A stretch of 6,573 nucleotides of DNA from Verrucomicrobiota bacterium. Its GTDB lineage: Bacteria; Verrucomicrobiota; Verrucomicrobiia; Opitutales; Opitutaceae. The notes under the pieces are model-generated. The model was not told the DNA's origin, ran no database searches, and was given only the letters and a program-made list of their open reading frames with translations. Position 1 is the stretch's first letter; each line of letters starts with the position of its first letter. The stretch lies in NCBI GenBank assembly GCA_023446865.1, contig JAEXPL010000026.1, positions 1 through 6,573 of the forward strand. The letters run 5' to 3'. Made by a program: the position numbers and the translations under genes. Of this stretch, positions 1-5,934 are shown one piece after another.

Positions 1-1
1 C

Positions 2-1036
2 CTCAAGGCCGCGCTCGACGCCCGCACGCCCGGCCGCCTCCACCGCTCTTGGACCCTCGCGGTGCTCGACGCCTGGTGGCTGCAGCTCGCCCACAACCTG
101 CGCCTCGCCGACCAACGCTACTTCCGCCTCGACCGGCCCGCCGTCCGCAGTGCCGTCCGCCGCTTCGTCGCCGACGGGGAGAACAAGACCCTGCTCGAGG
201 AGATCAACCGCTCCGCCGCGTCACGGGTTATTGGCGACAAACGCACCTTCGCCAGCTTCTGCGCGCGCCACCGTCTTCCGACCGCGCCGCTGCTCGCCTC
301 CGGCGCCGGTCCGGCCGTCGAGCAACTCGCCCCCTGGCCTGCCTCCGACCTCTTCCTTAAACCCGCTGCGCTCTGGGGCGGTCTCGGCGCCCGGATCCTG
401 CGTCACGATGCGGGATCCGGCACGTGGACCGCCGACTCCGGCACCACCGTGACGCCGGACACGCTCGGCGCGTTCGCCCGGGCCACCTTCGGCCCGACCC
501 CCTGGCTCCTCCAGCCGCGGCTCACCAACGGTCCGGTCCTCGCGCCCTTCGCCCCGGCCGGCGCCGCGCTCGCCACCATCCGCGTCGTCACCGGCCGCCT
601 GCTTCCCGGCGGGCCGGTCGCGGTGGTCGCCGGGTTCATGCGCTTCCCGCTCCGCGCCAGCACGGTCGACAACCTGTGTGCCGGCGGCATCGGCGCCGAC
701 TACGAGCCGTCCACGGGCACGCTCCAGCCCGCCCGCTCGCTCGCGCCGGGCGCGCCGTTTCTCACCCACCACCCGGATACCGGCGCCCCGATCGCAGGCG
801 CCCGCGTGCCTTGCTGGTCGGAAGTCGCCGCACTCGCGCTGCGCGCCCACGAGCCCGTCACCGACCTCGCCACCATCGGCTGGGATGTCGCGATCACTCC
901 TTCCGGGCCGGTGCTGGTCGAGGCCAACCCCAACTGGGGTGTGCCGCTCGACACCCCGCTCGGCGACACCGCCTACGTCGAGTTCATCCTCCAACCGACC
1001 GTGGTTGGTTCTTTTCCGCCCTCCCGTGGATCGTAG
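2..1036 (+). CDS. Sugar-transfer-associated ATP-grasp enzyme, 5'-truncated
   Basis: The frame is open to the left edge, giving 344 visible residues ending at TAG. Aligned with the paralogue at 2019-3293, about 70 N-terminal residues are missing, so the GTG at 62 is not the true start. Visible ATP-grasp elements (fragment numbering): DKRTFASFCARHRLPTAP at 79-96 (pre-ATP-grasp/linker region), DLFLKP with the likely nucleotide-binding Lys at 120, a Gly-rich loop WGGLGARI at 125-132, LLQPRL at 169-174, TIRVVTG at 192-198, DNLCAGGIGADY at 223-234, and GWDVAI...VLVEANPNWG at 293-313, whose E308 and N310 would be metal ligands. The DN-x(3)-GG loop and the GWD..VEAN ending resemble the ATPgrasp_ST family (PF14397), found in surface-polysaccharide loci. 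By family, an ATP-dependent carboxylate ligase that probably modifies a sugar or glycan; the substrate is unknown. The protein appears cytosolic, with no membrane segment in the visible part. It lies 24 bp upstream of the GT14 gene. Confidence 0.85.
   Translation, partial: LKAALDARTPGRLHRSWTLAVLDAWWLQLAHNLRLADQRYFRLDRPAVRSAVRRFVADGENKTLLEEINRSAASRVIGDKRTFASFCARHRLPTAPLLASGAGPAVEQLAPWPASDLFLKPAALWGGLGARILRHDAGSGTWTADSGTTVTPDTLGAFARATFGPTPWLLQPRLTNGPVLAPFAPAGAALATIRVVTGRLLPGGPVAVVAGFMRFPLRASTVDNLCAGGIGADYEPSTGTLQPARSLAPGAPFLTHHPDTGAPIAGARVPCWSEVAALALRAHEPVTDLATIGWDVAITPSGPVLVEANPNWGVPLDTPLGDTAYVEFILQPTVVGSFPPSRGS
991..1015 (+). terminator. Possible intrinsic terminator/attenuator inside the 3' end of the first ATP-grasp gene
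   Basis: CCAACC (991-996) pairs perfectly with GGTTGG (1003-1008). A G-T pair at 997/1002 can extend the stem to 7 bp with a 4-nt ACCG loop. TTCTTTT (1009-1015) follows directly, as in a Rho-independent terminator. The element lies within coding sequence, 19 bp before the stop codon, and 45 bp ahead of the next gene. The stem is short and only moderately GC-rich, so it may be weak, may act as an attenuator between the two genes, or may be coincidence. Confidence 0.3.
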
Positions 1037-1060
1037 TCTTTTGCCCGGCCGTCCCGCCAT

Positions 1061-1969
1061 ATGTCGCTCGCCCACCTGATCCTCGCGCACAAGAACCCCG
1101 CGCAGGTCGCCCGGCTCTTCCGTGCCCTCTGGCATCCCGAGGATGTCATCGTGCTCCACGGCGACCGAGCCGCACCCGCGGAGCTGCACCATCTTTTCCG
1201 GGACCTCGCCCGCCAGCACTCGAATGTCTTCGTCCTGCCCTCACGCCGGATCCTCTGGGGCGGTGCCGTCATGGCGGAAGTGCAGATCGCGGCCGCCGCC
1301 GCCGCGCTCGCCCGGGATGCGCGGTGGACCCACTTTTTCACCCTGACCGGCCAGGATTTTCCAATCCAGCCCCGTGCGGTCATCGTCGCGCGCATGGCCG
1401 CCGCGCCCGACGCCAGCTGGGTGAGCTGGTTCGACCCGCTCGTCGAACCCCACTGGAAATACGCCCGCGCCCGCCTCGAGCGCTACTACCTCGAATGGCC
1501 GTGGCTCCACCGCCTGCTTCACCTCCCCGGCCTCGGCCGCCGGCTGGGCGCACTCCTCGGCTGGACCAACCAGCTGCCGCACATCCCCGGCTACCGCCGC
1601 CGCTGGCCGGACTTCCGGTACTTCGGCGGCTCCAACCACGTCGTGCTCTCCCAGGCCGCCTGCCGTTATCTCGTCGCGGACCCGCGCGCCCGCGCCATCA
1701 CCCACTGGCTCCGCCACTCCGCCCACGCCAACGAGATCATCTTCCAATCGGTCCTTCTCAACGGCCCCTTCGCCGATCGCCTCATCAACGACAACCTCCG
1801 CTGGGTCGACTTCCCCCGCTCCGACTCGCCCAACCCGCGCACCCTCGTCGCCGCCGATTTCGATCGACTCGTCGCCAGCCCGAAGCTCTTCGCCCGCAAG
1901 TTCGACACCGCCGTCGACACCACAATCCTCGACCGCCTGGAACGCCATCTCGGCATCCTCCCCGCCTGA
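1061..1969 (+). CDS. GT14-family (core-2/I-branching-type) glycosyltransferase, complete
   Basis: 302 residues, with the ATG directly before a typical family N-terminus (HLILAHKNPAQVARL at 5-19). In order: the strand/turn VIVLHGDR at 29-36, RRILWGGAVMAEVQ at 62-75, FFTLTGQDFPI at 92-102 (the conserved (S/T)GQDxP motif), FRYFGGSNHVVLS at 185-197, ANEIIFQSVLLN at 223-234, NDNLRWVDF at 243-251 and SPKLFARKFD at 273-282. This is the motif order of bacterial Branch-family proteins (PF02485), related to animal beta-1,6-N-acetylglucosaminyltransferases and peptide O-xylosyltransferases. By analogy, E225 is the likely catalytic base, and R279/K280 the residues binding the donor phosphates. The fold is DxD-independent in animal members. 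No signal peptide or membrane helix is apparent, so it probably acts on the cytosolic face. No Shine-Dalgarno motif precedes the start. It sits between two ATP-grasp paralogues, suggesting that all three act on one glycan. Donor and acceptor cannot be read from the sequence. Confidence 0.9.
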   Translation: MSLAHLILAHKNPAQVARLFRALWHPEDVIVLHGDRAAPAELHHLFRDLARQHSNVFVLPSRRILWGGAVMAEVQIAAAAAALARDARWTHFFTLTGQDFPIQPRAVIVARMAAAPDASWVSWFDPLVEPHWKYARARLERYYLEWPWLHRLLHLPGLGRRLGALLGWTNQLPHIPGYRRRWPDFRYFGGSNHVVLSQAACRYLVADPRARAITHWLRHSAHANEIIFQSVLLNGPFADRLINDNLRWVDFPRSDSPNPRTLVAADFDRLVASPKLFARKFDTAVDTTILDRLERHLGILPA

Positions 1970-2018
1970 ACTCTCCCCTCGCGGCGTCGCCCCGCTCGCC
2001 GGAGCGCCGGCTCCACCC

Positions 2019-3293
2019 ATGCCCCTCGCGTCCCTCCTCGATCACCACGTCGCCTTCGACCACTGCCGCCACCCGCTGCCGACCTTCCGCTGGGCGCGCA
2101 CCGCCCATGCCACGGCGCGCCTGCATCGGCTCGCGCTCGAACTGTCGCGTCCCGGCGCCCTCGCCGCCGGTCCGGGCACACGCCTCTGCTCCGCCGCCTG
2201 CTTCCTCGCCTCCGGCCTGCGCCAGATCGCCCTGGCTTGGCGGCGGCAGGGCGCCGCCGCCCGCCGCACCCACGCCGTGCCGCACGCCCGCCAGTTCCGG
2301 GGACTGCTGTACCTGACCTTCCGCCGCAACGCCGCCCCCCACGCGTACTACACCCACCGCCTGTTCCGCCCGGCCGACCTGCGGCGCGCGGACAGCTTCT
2401 TCGAGCACCGCGAAACCCAGCTGCTCCTCACCGCGCTCTACGCGTCCCTCGACATCGGGTCGCTCGCGGACAAGCTCCGCTTCCACGATTTCTGCCGGCT
2501 CCACAATCTGCCGACGCCACCGCTCTGGGCGGTCTTCCACGACGGCACCATCGACCCCGCGCGCAGCGCCGCGTGGCTCGCCGCGCCCCGGTCGGATTTC
2601 TTCATCAAACCCGCCGCCGACTTCGCCGGCCACGGGATCGTCCGCTGGTGTTTCGACCCCGCCACCGGCCGCTACAGCGACGGCACCCGCTCGCTCGGCC
2701 ACGCCGAGCTTACGGCCACATTCGCCGCAGCCTCCACCGCCGACCAGACACTGCTGCTCCAGCCGCGCCTCCACGAGGGAGAGGCTCTGCGGGATCTCGC
2801 CGGCGAAGGCGTGTGCAATTTCCGGATTCTGACCGGCTGCGAGCCGGGCGGCGCTCCGTCCATCCTCACCGCCGTCCTGCGCCTGCCCAACCCCGGCCAC
2901 CACCTCACCGAGATCGCCGGCGAAGTCTTCGCCGCCCCGGTCGCCCTCGACTCCGGCACGCTCGGCCACGCCGGTGCCAAGGCCCTCTCCCGTGGTGTCC
3001 CCGTCCGCCCCCCCTCGACCGGCGCGCCGATCGCCGGCCGCCGCCTCGCCAATTGGCCGGCCGTCGCCGCCCTCGCGCTCCGCGCCCACGCCGCCTGCCC
3101 CTGGATGCCGTTCGTCGGCTGGGACATCGTCGATTCGACCGCCGGCCCCGCGCTGCTCGAGGCCAACGCCTACTGGGGCGCCAATCTCTGCCAGATGGCC
3201 GGCCATCGGTTCCTCGGCGAAACCGCGTTCCCCGAGATCTATCTCGCCCACCTCGCCCGCCTCCGCCCAGACCTTCTTCCCCACGCCGCGTAG
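2019..3293 (+). CDS. Sugar-transfer-associated ATP-grasp enzyme, diverged paralogue, complete
   Basis: 424 residues. Roughly the first 90, basic and Ala/Arg/His-rich, match no motif I recognise. From about residue 100 it aligns with the upstream ATP-grasp gene: YYTHRLFRP at 110-118, DKLRFHDFCRLHNLPTPP at 151-168, FFIKPAADFAGHGI at 194-207 (K197 and the Gly loop likely bind ATP), LLLQPRL at 245-251, NFRILTG at 267-273, STGAPIAGRRL at 333-343, GWDIVD at 367-372 and LLEANAYWG at 379-387 (E381 and N383 as likely metal ligands). The ATP-binding core therefore looks intact. The DN-x(3)-GG loop of the upstream copy is replaced here by TEIAGEVFAAP (297-307), so acceptor specificity may differ. The predicted activity is ATP-dependent carboxylate ligation to a sugar or glycan intermediate; the exact reaction is unknown. 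The gene starts 49 bp after the GT14 gene. A GGAG at 2001-2004 is too far from the ATG to be a convincing ribosome binding site. Confidence 0.83.
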   Translation: MPLASLLDHHVAFDHCRHPLPTFRWARTAHATARLHRLALELSRPGALAAGPGTRLCSAACFLASGLRQIALAWRRQGAAARRTHAVPHARQFRGLLYLTFRRNAAPHAYYTHRLFRPADLRRADSFFEHRETQLLLTALYASLDIGSLADKLRFHDFCRLHNLPTPPLWAVFHDGTIDPARSAAWLAAPRSDFFIKPAADFAGHGIVRWCFDPATGRYSDGTRSLGHAELTATFAAASTADQTLLLQPRLHEGEALRDLAGEGVCNFRILTGCEPGGAPSILTAVLRLPNPGHHLTEIAGEVFAAPVALDSGTLGHAGAKALSRGVPVRPPSTGAPIAGRRLANWPAVAALALRAHAACPWMPFVGWDIVDSTAGPALLEANAYWGANLCQMAGHRFLGETAFPEIYLAHLARLRPDLLPHAA

Positions 3294-3435
3294 GCGCCAG
3301 TCCGCAGGGAGCGCAGCCCTTCGCTCGACTGCACTCCGACTTCCACTCTTCTCTCTCCCCCTTCCGTTTTCCGGTCCCTGTCCTTCTTTCACCCGTGACC
3401 GTCCACTGTCCACCGGCCACCGATCCCCCACTCCC
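3294..3435 (+). other. 142-bp pyrimidine-rich spacer; candidate Rho-utilisation or leader region
   Basis: This is the only sizeable non-coding stretch in the window. I see no gene and no recognisable -35/-10 promoter pair in it. Positions 3341-3390 contain 23 C, 22 T, 4 G and 1 A on the coding strand, giving a C-rich, G-poor and poorly structured RNA like a rut site for Rho-dependent termination. Two GTCCAC copies lie at 3401-3406 and 3408-3413. An imperfect AGGG/CCCT inverted repeat (3306-3309 / 3317-3320) is too short to call a terminator. The spacer may separate two transcription units or act as the 5' leader of the acyltransferase operon. Confidence 0.35.
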
Positions 3436-4113
3436 ATGCTCCGCACCTTTCTCAGCAACTCCGGCCTCGCCAGCCGCCTCCATGGCTGGCTGCACGGTAG
3501 CCGGTTTTCAATCACCGGGTCCGGCCACCGCATCGAACGCCACAACGCCCGCCTCCAGCGCACCCGCATCGAGGTCGTCGGCCGCGACTGCGTTGTCATC
3601 CTCGGCCCCGGCGCACGCCTCTGGGACTGCTCAATCACCGTCTCCGGCCGCGGCGCCACCCTGCGCATCGGTGCGGGTTGCCGCCTGCGGCGCGCCCGCC
3701 TCGCCGTCGAGGACGACGGAAGTTGTCTGGAGATCGGCGACAGCACCTCCATGACCGGCCCGACCATCGTCGCCCACGAGGGCGGCACCGTCCGCCTCGG
3801 CCGCGATTGCATGGTCGCCCAGTACGCGGAGATCCGGAACAGCGACAGCCACGGCATCTACGACGCGACCAACGGCGCGCGCCTCAACCCCGCCGCCGAT
3901 GTGATCATCGGCGACCACGTGTGGATCGGCCTCGGCACCTTCGTCTTCAAAGGTTCCCGCATCGGCGACGGCACGATCGTCGCCGCGCGCTCGCTCGTCA
4001 CCGGCCCCGTGCCGCCCGCCTGCATTGTCGCGGGCACGCCCCTGCGCGTGCTCCGCGAAAACGTTGCGTGGCGCCGCGAGCGTGTGGCTTCCTCCCTCCT
4101 GTCGCCACAATGA
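3436..4113 (+). CDS. Hexapeptide-repeat (left-handed beta-helix) O-acyltransferase
   Basis: 225 residues. The ATG at 3436 was chosen because the frame stays open far upstream through the spacer and the preceding gene, while homology-like sequence begins at this Met. No Shine-Dalgarno motif is visible. Short imperfect hexapeptide repeats start near residue 23 and recur (for example VVILGPGARLWDCSI at 53-67 and LRIGAGCRL at 76-84). The catalytic region NSDSHGIYD (135-143) carries the likely catalytic His139. The C-terminal helix coils IIGDHVWIGLGTFVFKGSRI (157-176) and GDGTIVAARSLVTGPVP (177-193) follow, then IVAGTPLRVLRENVAW (197-212). This end matches the CatB/LacA/WbbJ-like acetyltransferases, which usually transfer acetyl from acetyl-CoA to a sugar hydroxyl and act as trimers in the cytosol. 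Here it probably O-acetylates the cluster's glycan or a lipid-linked precursor. Its stop overlaps the next start by 4 bp (ATGA), implying translational coupling with the GT2 gene. Confidence 0.88.
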   Translation: MLRTFLSNSGLASRLHGWLHGSRFSITGSGHRIERHNARLQRTRIEVVGRDCVVILGPGARLWDCSITVSGRGATLRIGAGCRLRRARLAVEDDGSCLEIGDSTSMTGPTIVAHEGGTVRLGRDCMVAQYAEIRNSDSHGIYDATNGARLNPAADVIIGDHVWIGLGTFVFKGSRIGDGTIVAARSLVTGPVPPACIVAGTPLRVLRENVAWRRERVASSLLSPQ

Positions 4114-5003
4114 CAGCACCGCGCGTCAGCATCTGCATCCCCGCCTTCAAGGCCGAGAGGTTTCTCGCCGAGACGCTCGCCTCCGTGCGCGCGCAGACTT
4201 TCGCCGATTGGGAGCTCCTCGTCACCGAGGACGGCTCGCGCGACCGCACCGAGGAGATCGTGCGCGCCTTCGCCGCCACGGTGCCGCAGCCGGTCCGTTA
4301 CACCCGCCACGATCCCAACCGCGGCCTGCCCGCCACCCGCAACGCCGGCATCGAGGCCGCCCGCGCCGCTTGGATCGCCCTGCTCGACGCCGACGATCTC
4401 TGGACGCCCGACCACCTCGCCACCTGCCTCGCCACGGCCGACACCACCGGTGCCGACTTCGTGCACGGCGGCTCGGTGCTCTTCGACAGCGACACCGGCC
4501 GCGACATCAGCGTCCGCGCCCCCACGCCGGAGGCCGTCGCCGCGTTGCCGCTCTCGCTTTTCCGCAACCTCTACGTCGTGCAGCCGGCCTCGGTGCTGCT
4601 CCGCCGCGAACTCTGGGAACGGGCCGGCCGCTTCGATCCGAGTTTCCGTTACGTCGAAGACCGCGACATGTGGCTGCGCTGCGCCCGGGCCGACGGCCGC
4701 ATCGCCTACACCGGCGCGCTCACCTGCCGTTACCGCAAGCACGCCCAGGCACTTTCCACCCATAGCGCCGCGATGGCCGAGGCCGCCGCGCGTGTCTTCG
4801 ACAAGCACCTCGATTGGGCCGCCATCCCGGCGACCGAGCGGCGGTCCCTCTGCGCCCGCGCCTGGGACGCCGCCGGTCGCCTGAGCTGGCGAGCCGACCC
4901 AATCACCGCCCGTCGCTGTTTCCGCCGCGCCGGTGCCGTGGACTGGCGCATCCGGTATTGGCTCATGGCTCTCGTCTGTTTGCTGCCGCGGACCCGCCCA
5001 TGA
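4110..5003 (+). CDS. GT2-family glycosyltransferase
   Basis: 297 residues, starting at the ATG of an ATGA overlap with the acyltransferase stop. The N-terminal GT-A domain is classic: VSICIPAFKAERFLAETLAS at 6-25, FADWELLVTEDGSRDRT at 31-47 (EDGS where most relatives have DDGS), NRGLPATRNAGIEAA at 70-84, and WIALLDADDLWTPDHL at 88-103, whose DADD (93-96) is the metal/nucleotide-sugar-binding DxD motif. FRYVEDRDMWLRCA at 179-192 carries the acidic ED pair at 183-184 expected to contain the catalytic base. The roughly 90-residue C-terminal tail is basic and ends in a short hydrophobic stretch (IRYWLMALVCLLP, 281-293) that could associate with the membrane. Inverting single-sugar transfer from a nucleotide sugar to a lipid-linked or polysaccharide acceptor is the family role; the sugar is unknown. 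A second ATGA overlap couples it to the next gene. Confidence 0.9.
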   Translation: MTAPRVSICIPAFKAERFLAETLASVRAQTFADWELLVTEDGSRDRTEEIVRAFAATVPQPVRYTRHDPNRGLPATRNAGIEAARAAWIALLDADDLWTPDHLATCLATADTTGADFVHGGSVLFDSDTGRDISVRAPTPEAVAALPLSLFRNLYVVQPASVLLRRELWERAGRFDPSFRYVEDRDMWLRCARADGRIAYTGALTCRYRKHAQALSTHSAAMAEAAARVFDKHLDWAAIPATERRSLCARAWDAAGRLSWRADPITARRCFRRAGAVDWRIRYWLMALVCLLPRTRP

Positions 5004-5926
5004 ACCCGCCCAACACCTCCAAACTGGCCGTCGTCATCCCGGTCGGCCCCAACCCGGCCGAGCCGGCGCGGCTGGCTGATCTCCTGGAATCGCTGGCCCG
5101 CTACGGCGAAGGGGCCATCGCCCAGGTCTACGTCGTCAACGACGGCAACGACCCTGATGCCATCGTGGCCGCGGGCCGGGCCTGCGGCATCGCGCCGACG
5201 GTGGTCGCGAACCCCCGGGCCGGCATCGGCGACGGCTGGCTCGGCCGGCTCACGGTCGGACTGGTCTGTGCCTACCGGTTGATCCGGAGCGAGCATCCGG
5301 AATCCCACGTCCTAAAACTGGACACCGACGCCCTGATTATCCGCCCGTTCGCAACCGTGCTGCTGCGCGAGTTCGCGGATGCGCCCGGCGTCGGTCTGAT
5401 CGGCAGCACCGGCCTCGCGTTGCCCGGAGTCGTCTCCGGCAACTGGTGGCACCACCGGATCTTCAAGATGCAGCGGCCGCTCACCCGCTTGCCGGACTTC
5501 CCGTGGTTCCGCCAAAACCTGTTCGGCTACAACGCCCGGCTGCGGGCACATATCCGGCGCGCCACAGCGCGCGGGTACCGGTTCGGCGAGTCGGTGTGCG
5601 GCGGCGCCCTCGCCCTCCGGGCCGAAGCCATGGCCGCGCTGCTCGATCTTCCGGACATGCGCGACCACGATTTCCTGCTCCGGACCAACCTCGGCGAGGA
5701 TGTGTTCCTCAGTGTGCTGGTGCACGAGTGCGGCTACACGCTGAAGGTACACCGGCTCCCCGGGGAGTTGTTTGGTGTCGCCTGGCAGGGCCTCCCCGCC
5801 CACGACGTGGAGGGAGTCTGGGCCCGCGGCAACGCCATCATCCACAGCGTGAAGTCGCACGGCCCGTTCACCGAGGAAACCACCCGCGCCTTCTTCCGCG
5901 CCACCCGCACCGCACCCGACCGCTGA
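5000..5926 (+). CDS. GT-A-type glycosyltransferase-like protein with DTD motif
   Basis: 308 residues, starting at the ATG of an ATGA overlap with the GT2 gene. KLAVVIPVGPNP at 8-19 opens a GT-A (Rossmann-like) fold, and AQVYVVNDGND at 41-51 is the second strand with an NDG turn. SHVLKLDTDALIIRP at 102-116 carries the DxD-type metal site (D108-T-D110). FGESVCGGALALRAEAM at 195-211 and LGEDVFLSVLVHECGY at 231-246 resemble the acceptor-site loop and ED motif of GT2 enzymes. The C-terminal end (GNAIIHSVKSHGPFTEETTRAFFRATR, from about 277) looks like a conserved family tail, but I cannot name the family. The spacing differs from classic GT2: about 58 residues separate the NDG turn from DTD. There is no transmembrane segment. 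It most likely transfers a sugar within the same glycan pathway as its neighbours; a sugar-nucleotide-binding protein with another activity is an alternative. The next gene starts 8 bp after its stop. Confidence 0.75.
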   Translation: MNPPNTSKLAVVIPVGPNPAEPARLADLLESLARYGEGAIAQVYVVNDGNDPDAIVAAGRACGIAPTVVANPRAGIGDGWLGRLTVGLVCAYRLIRSEHPESHVLKLDTDALIIRPFATVLLREFADAPGVGLIGSTGLALPGVVSGNWWHHRIFKMQRPLTRLPDFPWFRQNLFGYNARLRAHIRRATARGYRFGESVCGGALALRAEAMAALLDLPDMRDHDFLLRTNLGEDVFLSVLVHECGYTLKVHRLPGELFGVAWQGLPAHDVEGVWARGNAIIHSVKSHGPFTEETTRAFFRATRTAPDR

Positions 5927-5934
5927 CCGCCGGC

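Noticed and set aside
62..64. GTG as the start of the first ATP-grasp gene
   Set aside because: The frame is open to the window edge, and alignment with the second ATP-grasp protein places this codon inside the conserved N-terminal region, with about 70 residues further upstream.
1998..2014. Overlapping small inverted repeats (GCCGG/CCGGC and GGAGC/GCTCC) just before the second ATP-grasp gene
   Set aside because: They are 5-bp, GC-only, mutually exclusive stems with no T tract. Such repeats arise often by chance at this GC content.
424..2316. A 630-codon + strand frame overlapping the first ATP-grasp, GT14 and second ATP-grasp genes
   Set aside because: It is dominated by Arg, Pro and Ala, has no recognisable domain, and runs out of phase through genes with convincing motifs. 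It is a codon-bias shadow.
2974..3435. An N-terminal extension of the acyltransferase beginning at an upstream in-frame ATG
   Set aside because: The extension would overlap 320 bp of the second ATP-grasp gene and read through the pyrimidine-rich spacer. Its translation is Pro/Ser/Arg-rich with no motif, and acyltransferase-like sequence begins at 3436.
1785..3857. A 690-codon open frame on the minus strand spanning several genes
   Set aside because: Long antisense frames are expected in DNA of about 70% GC. The translation is low-complexity (Gly/Arg/Ala/Glu-rich) with no family motif, and the + strand genes over the same DNA have clear conserved motifs.
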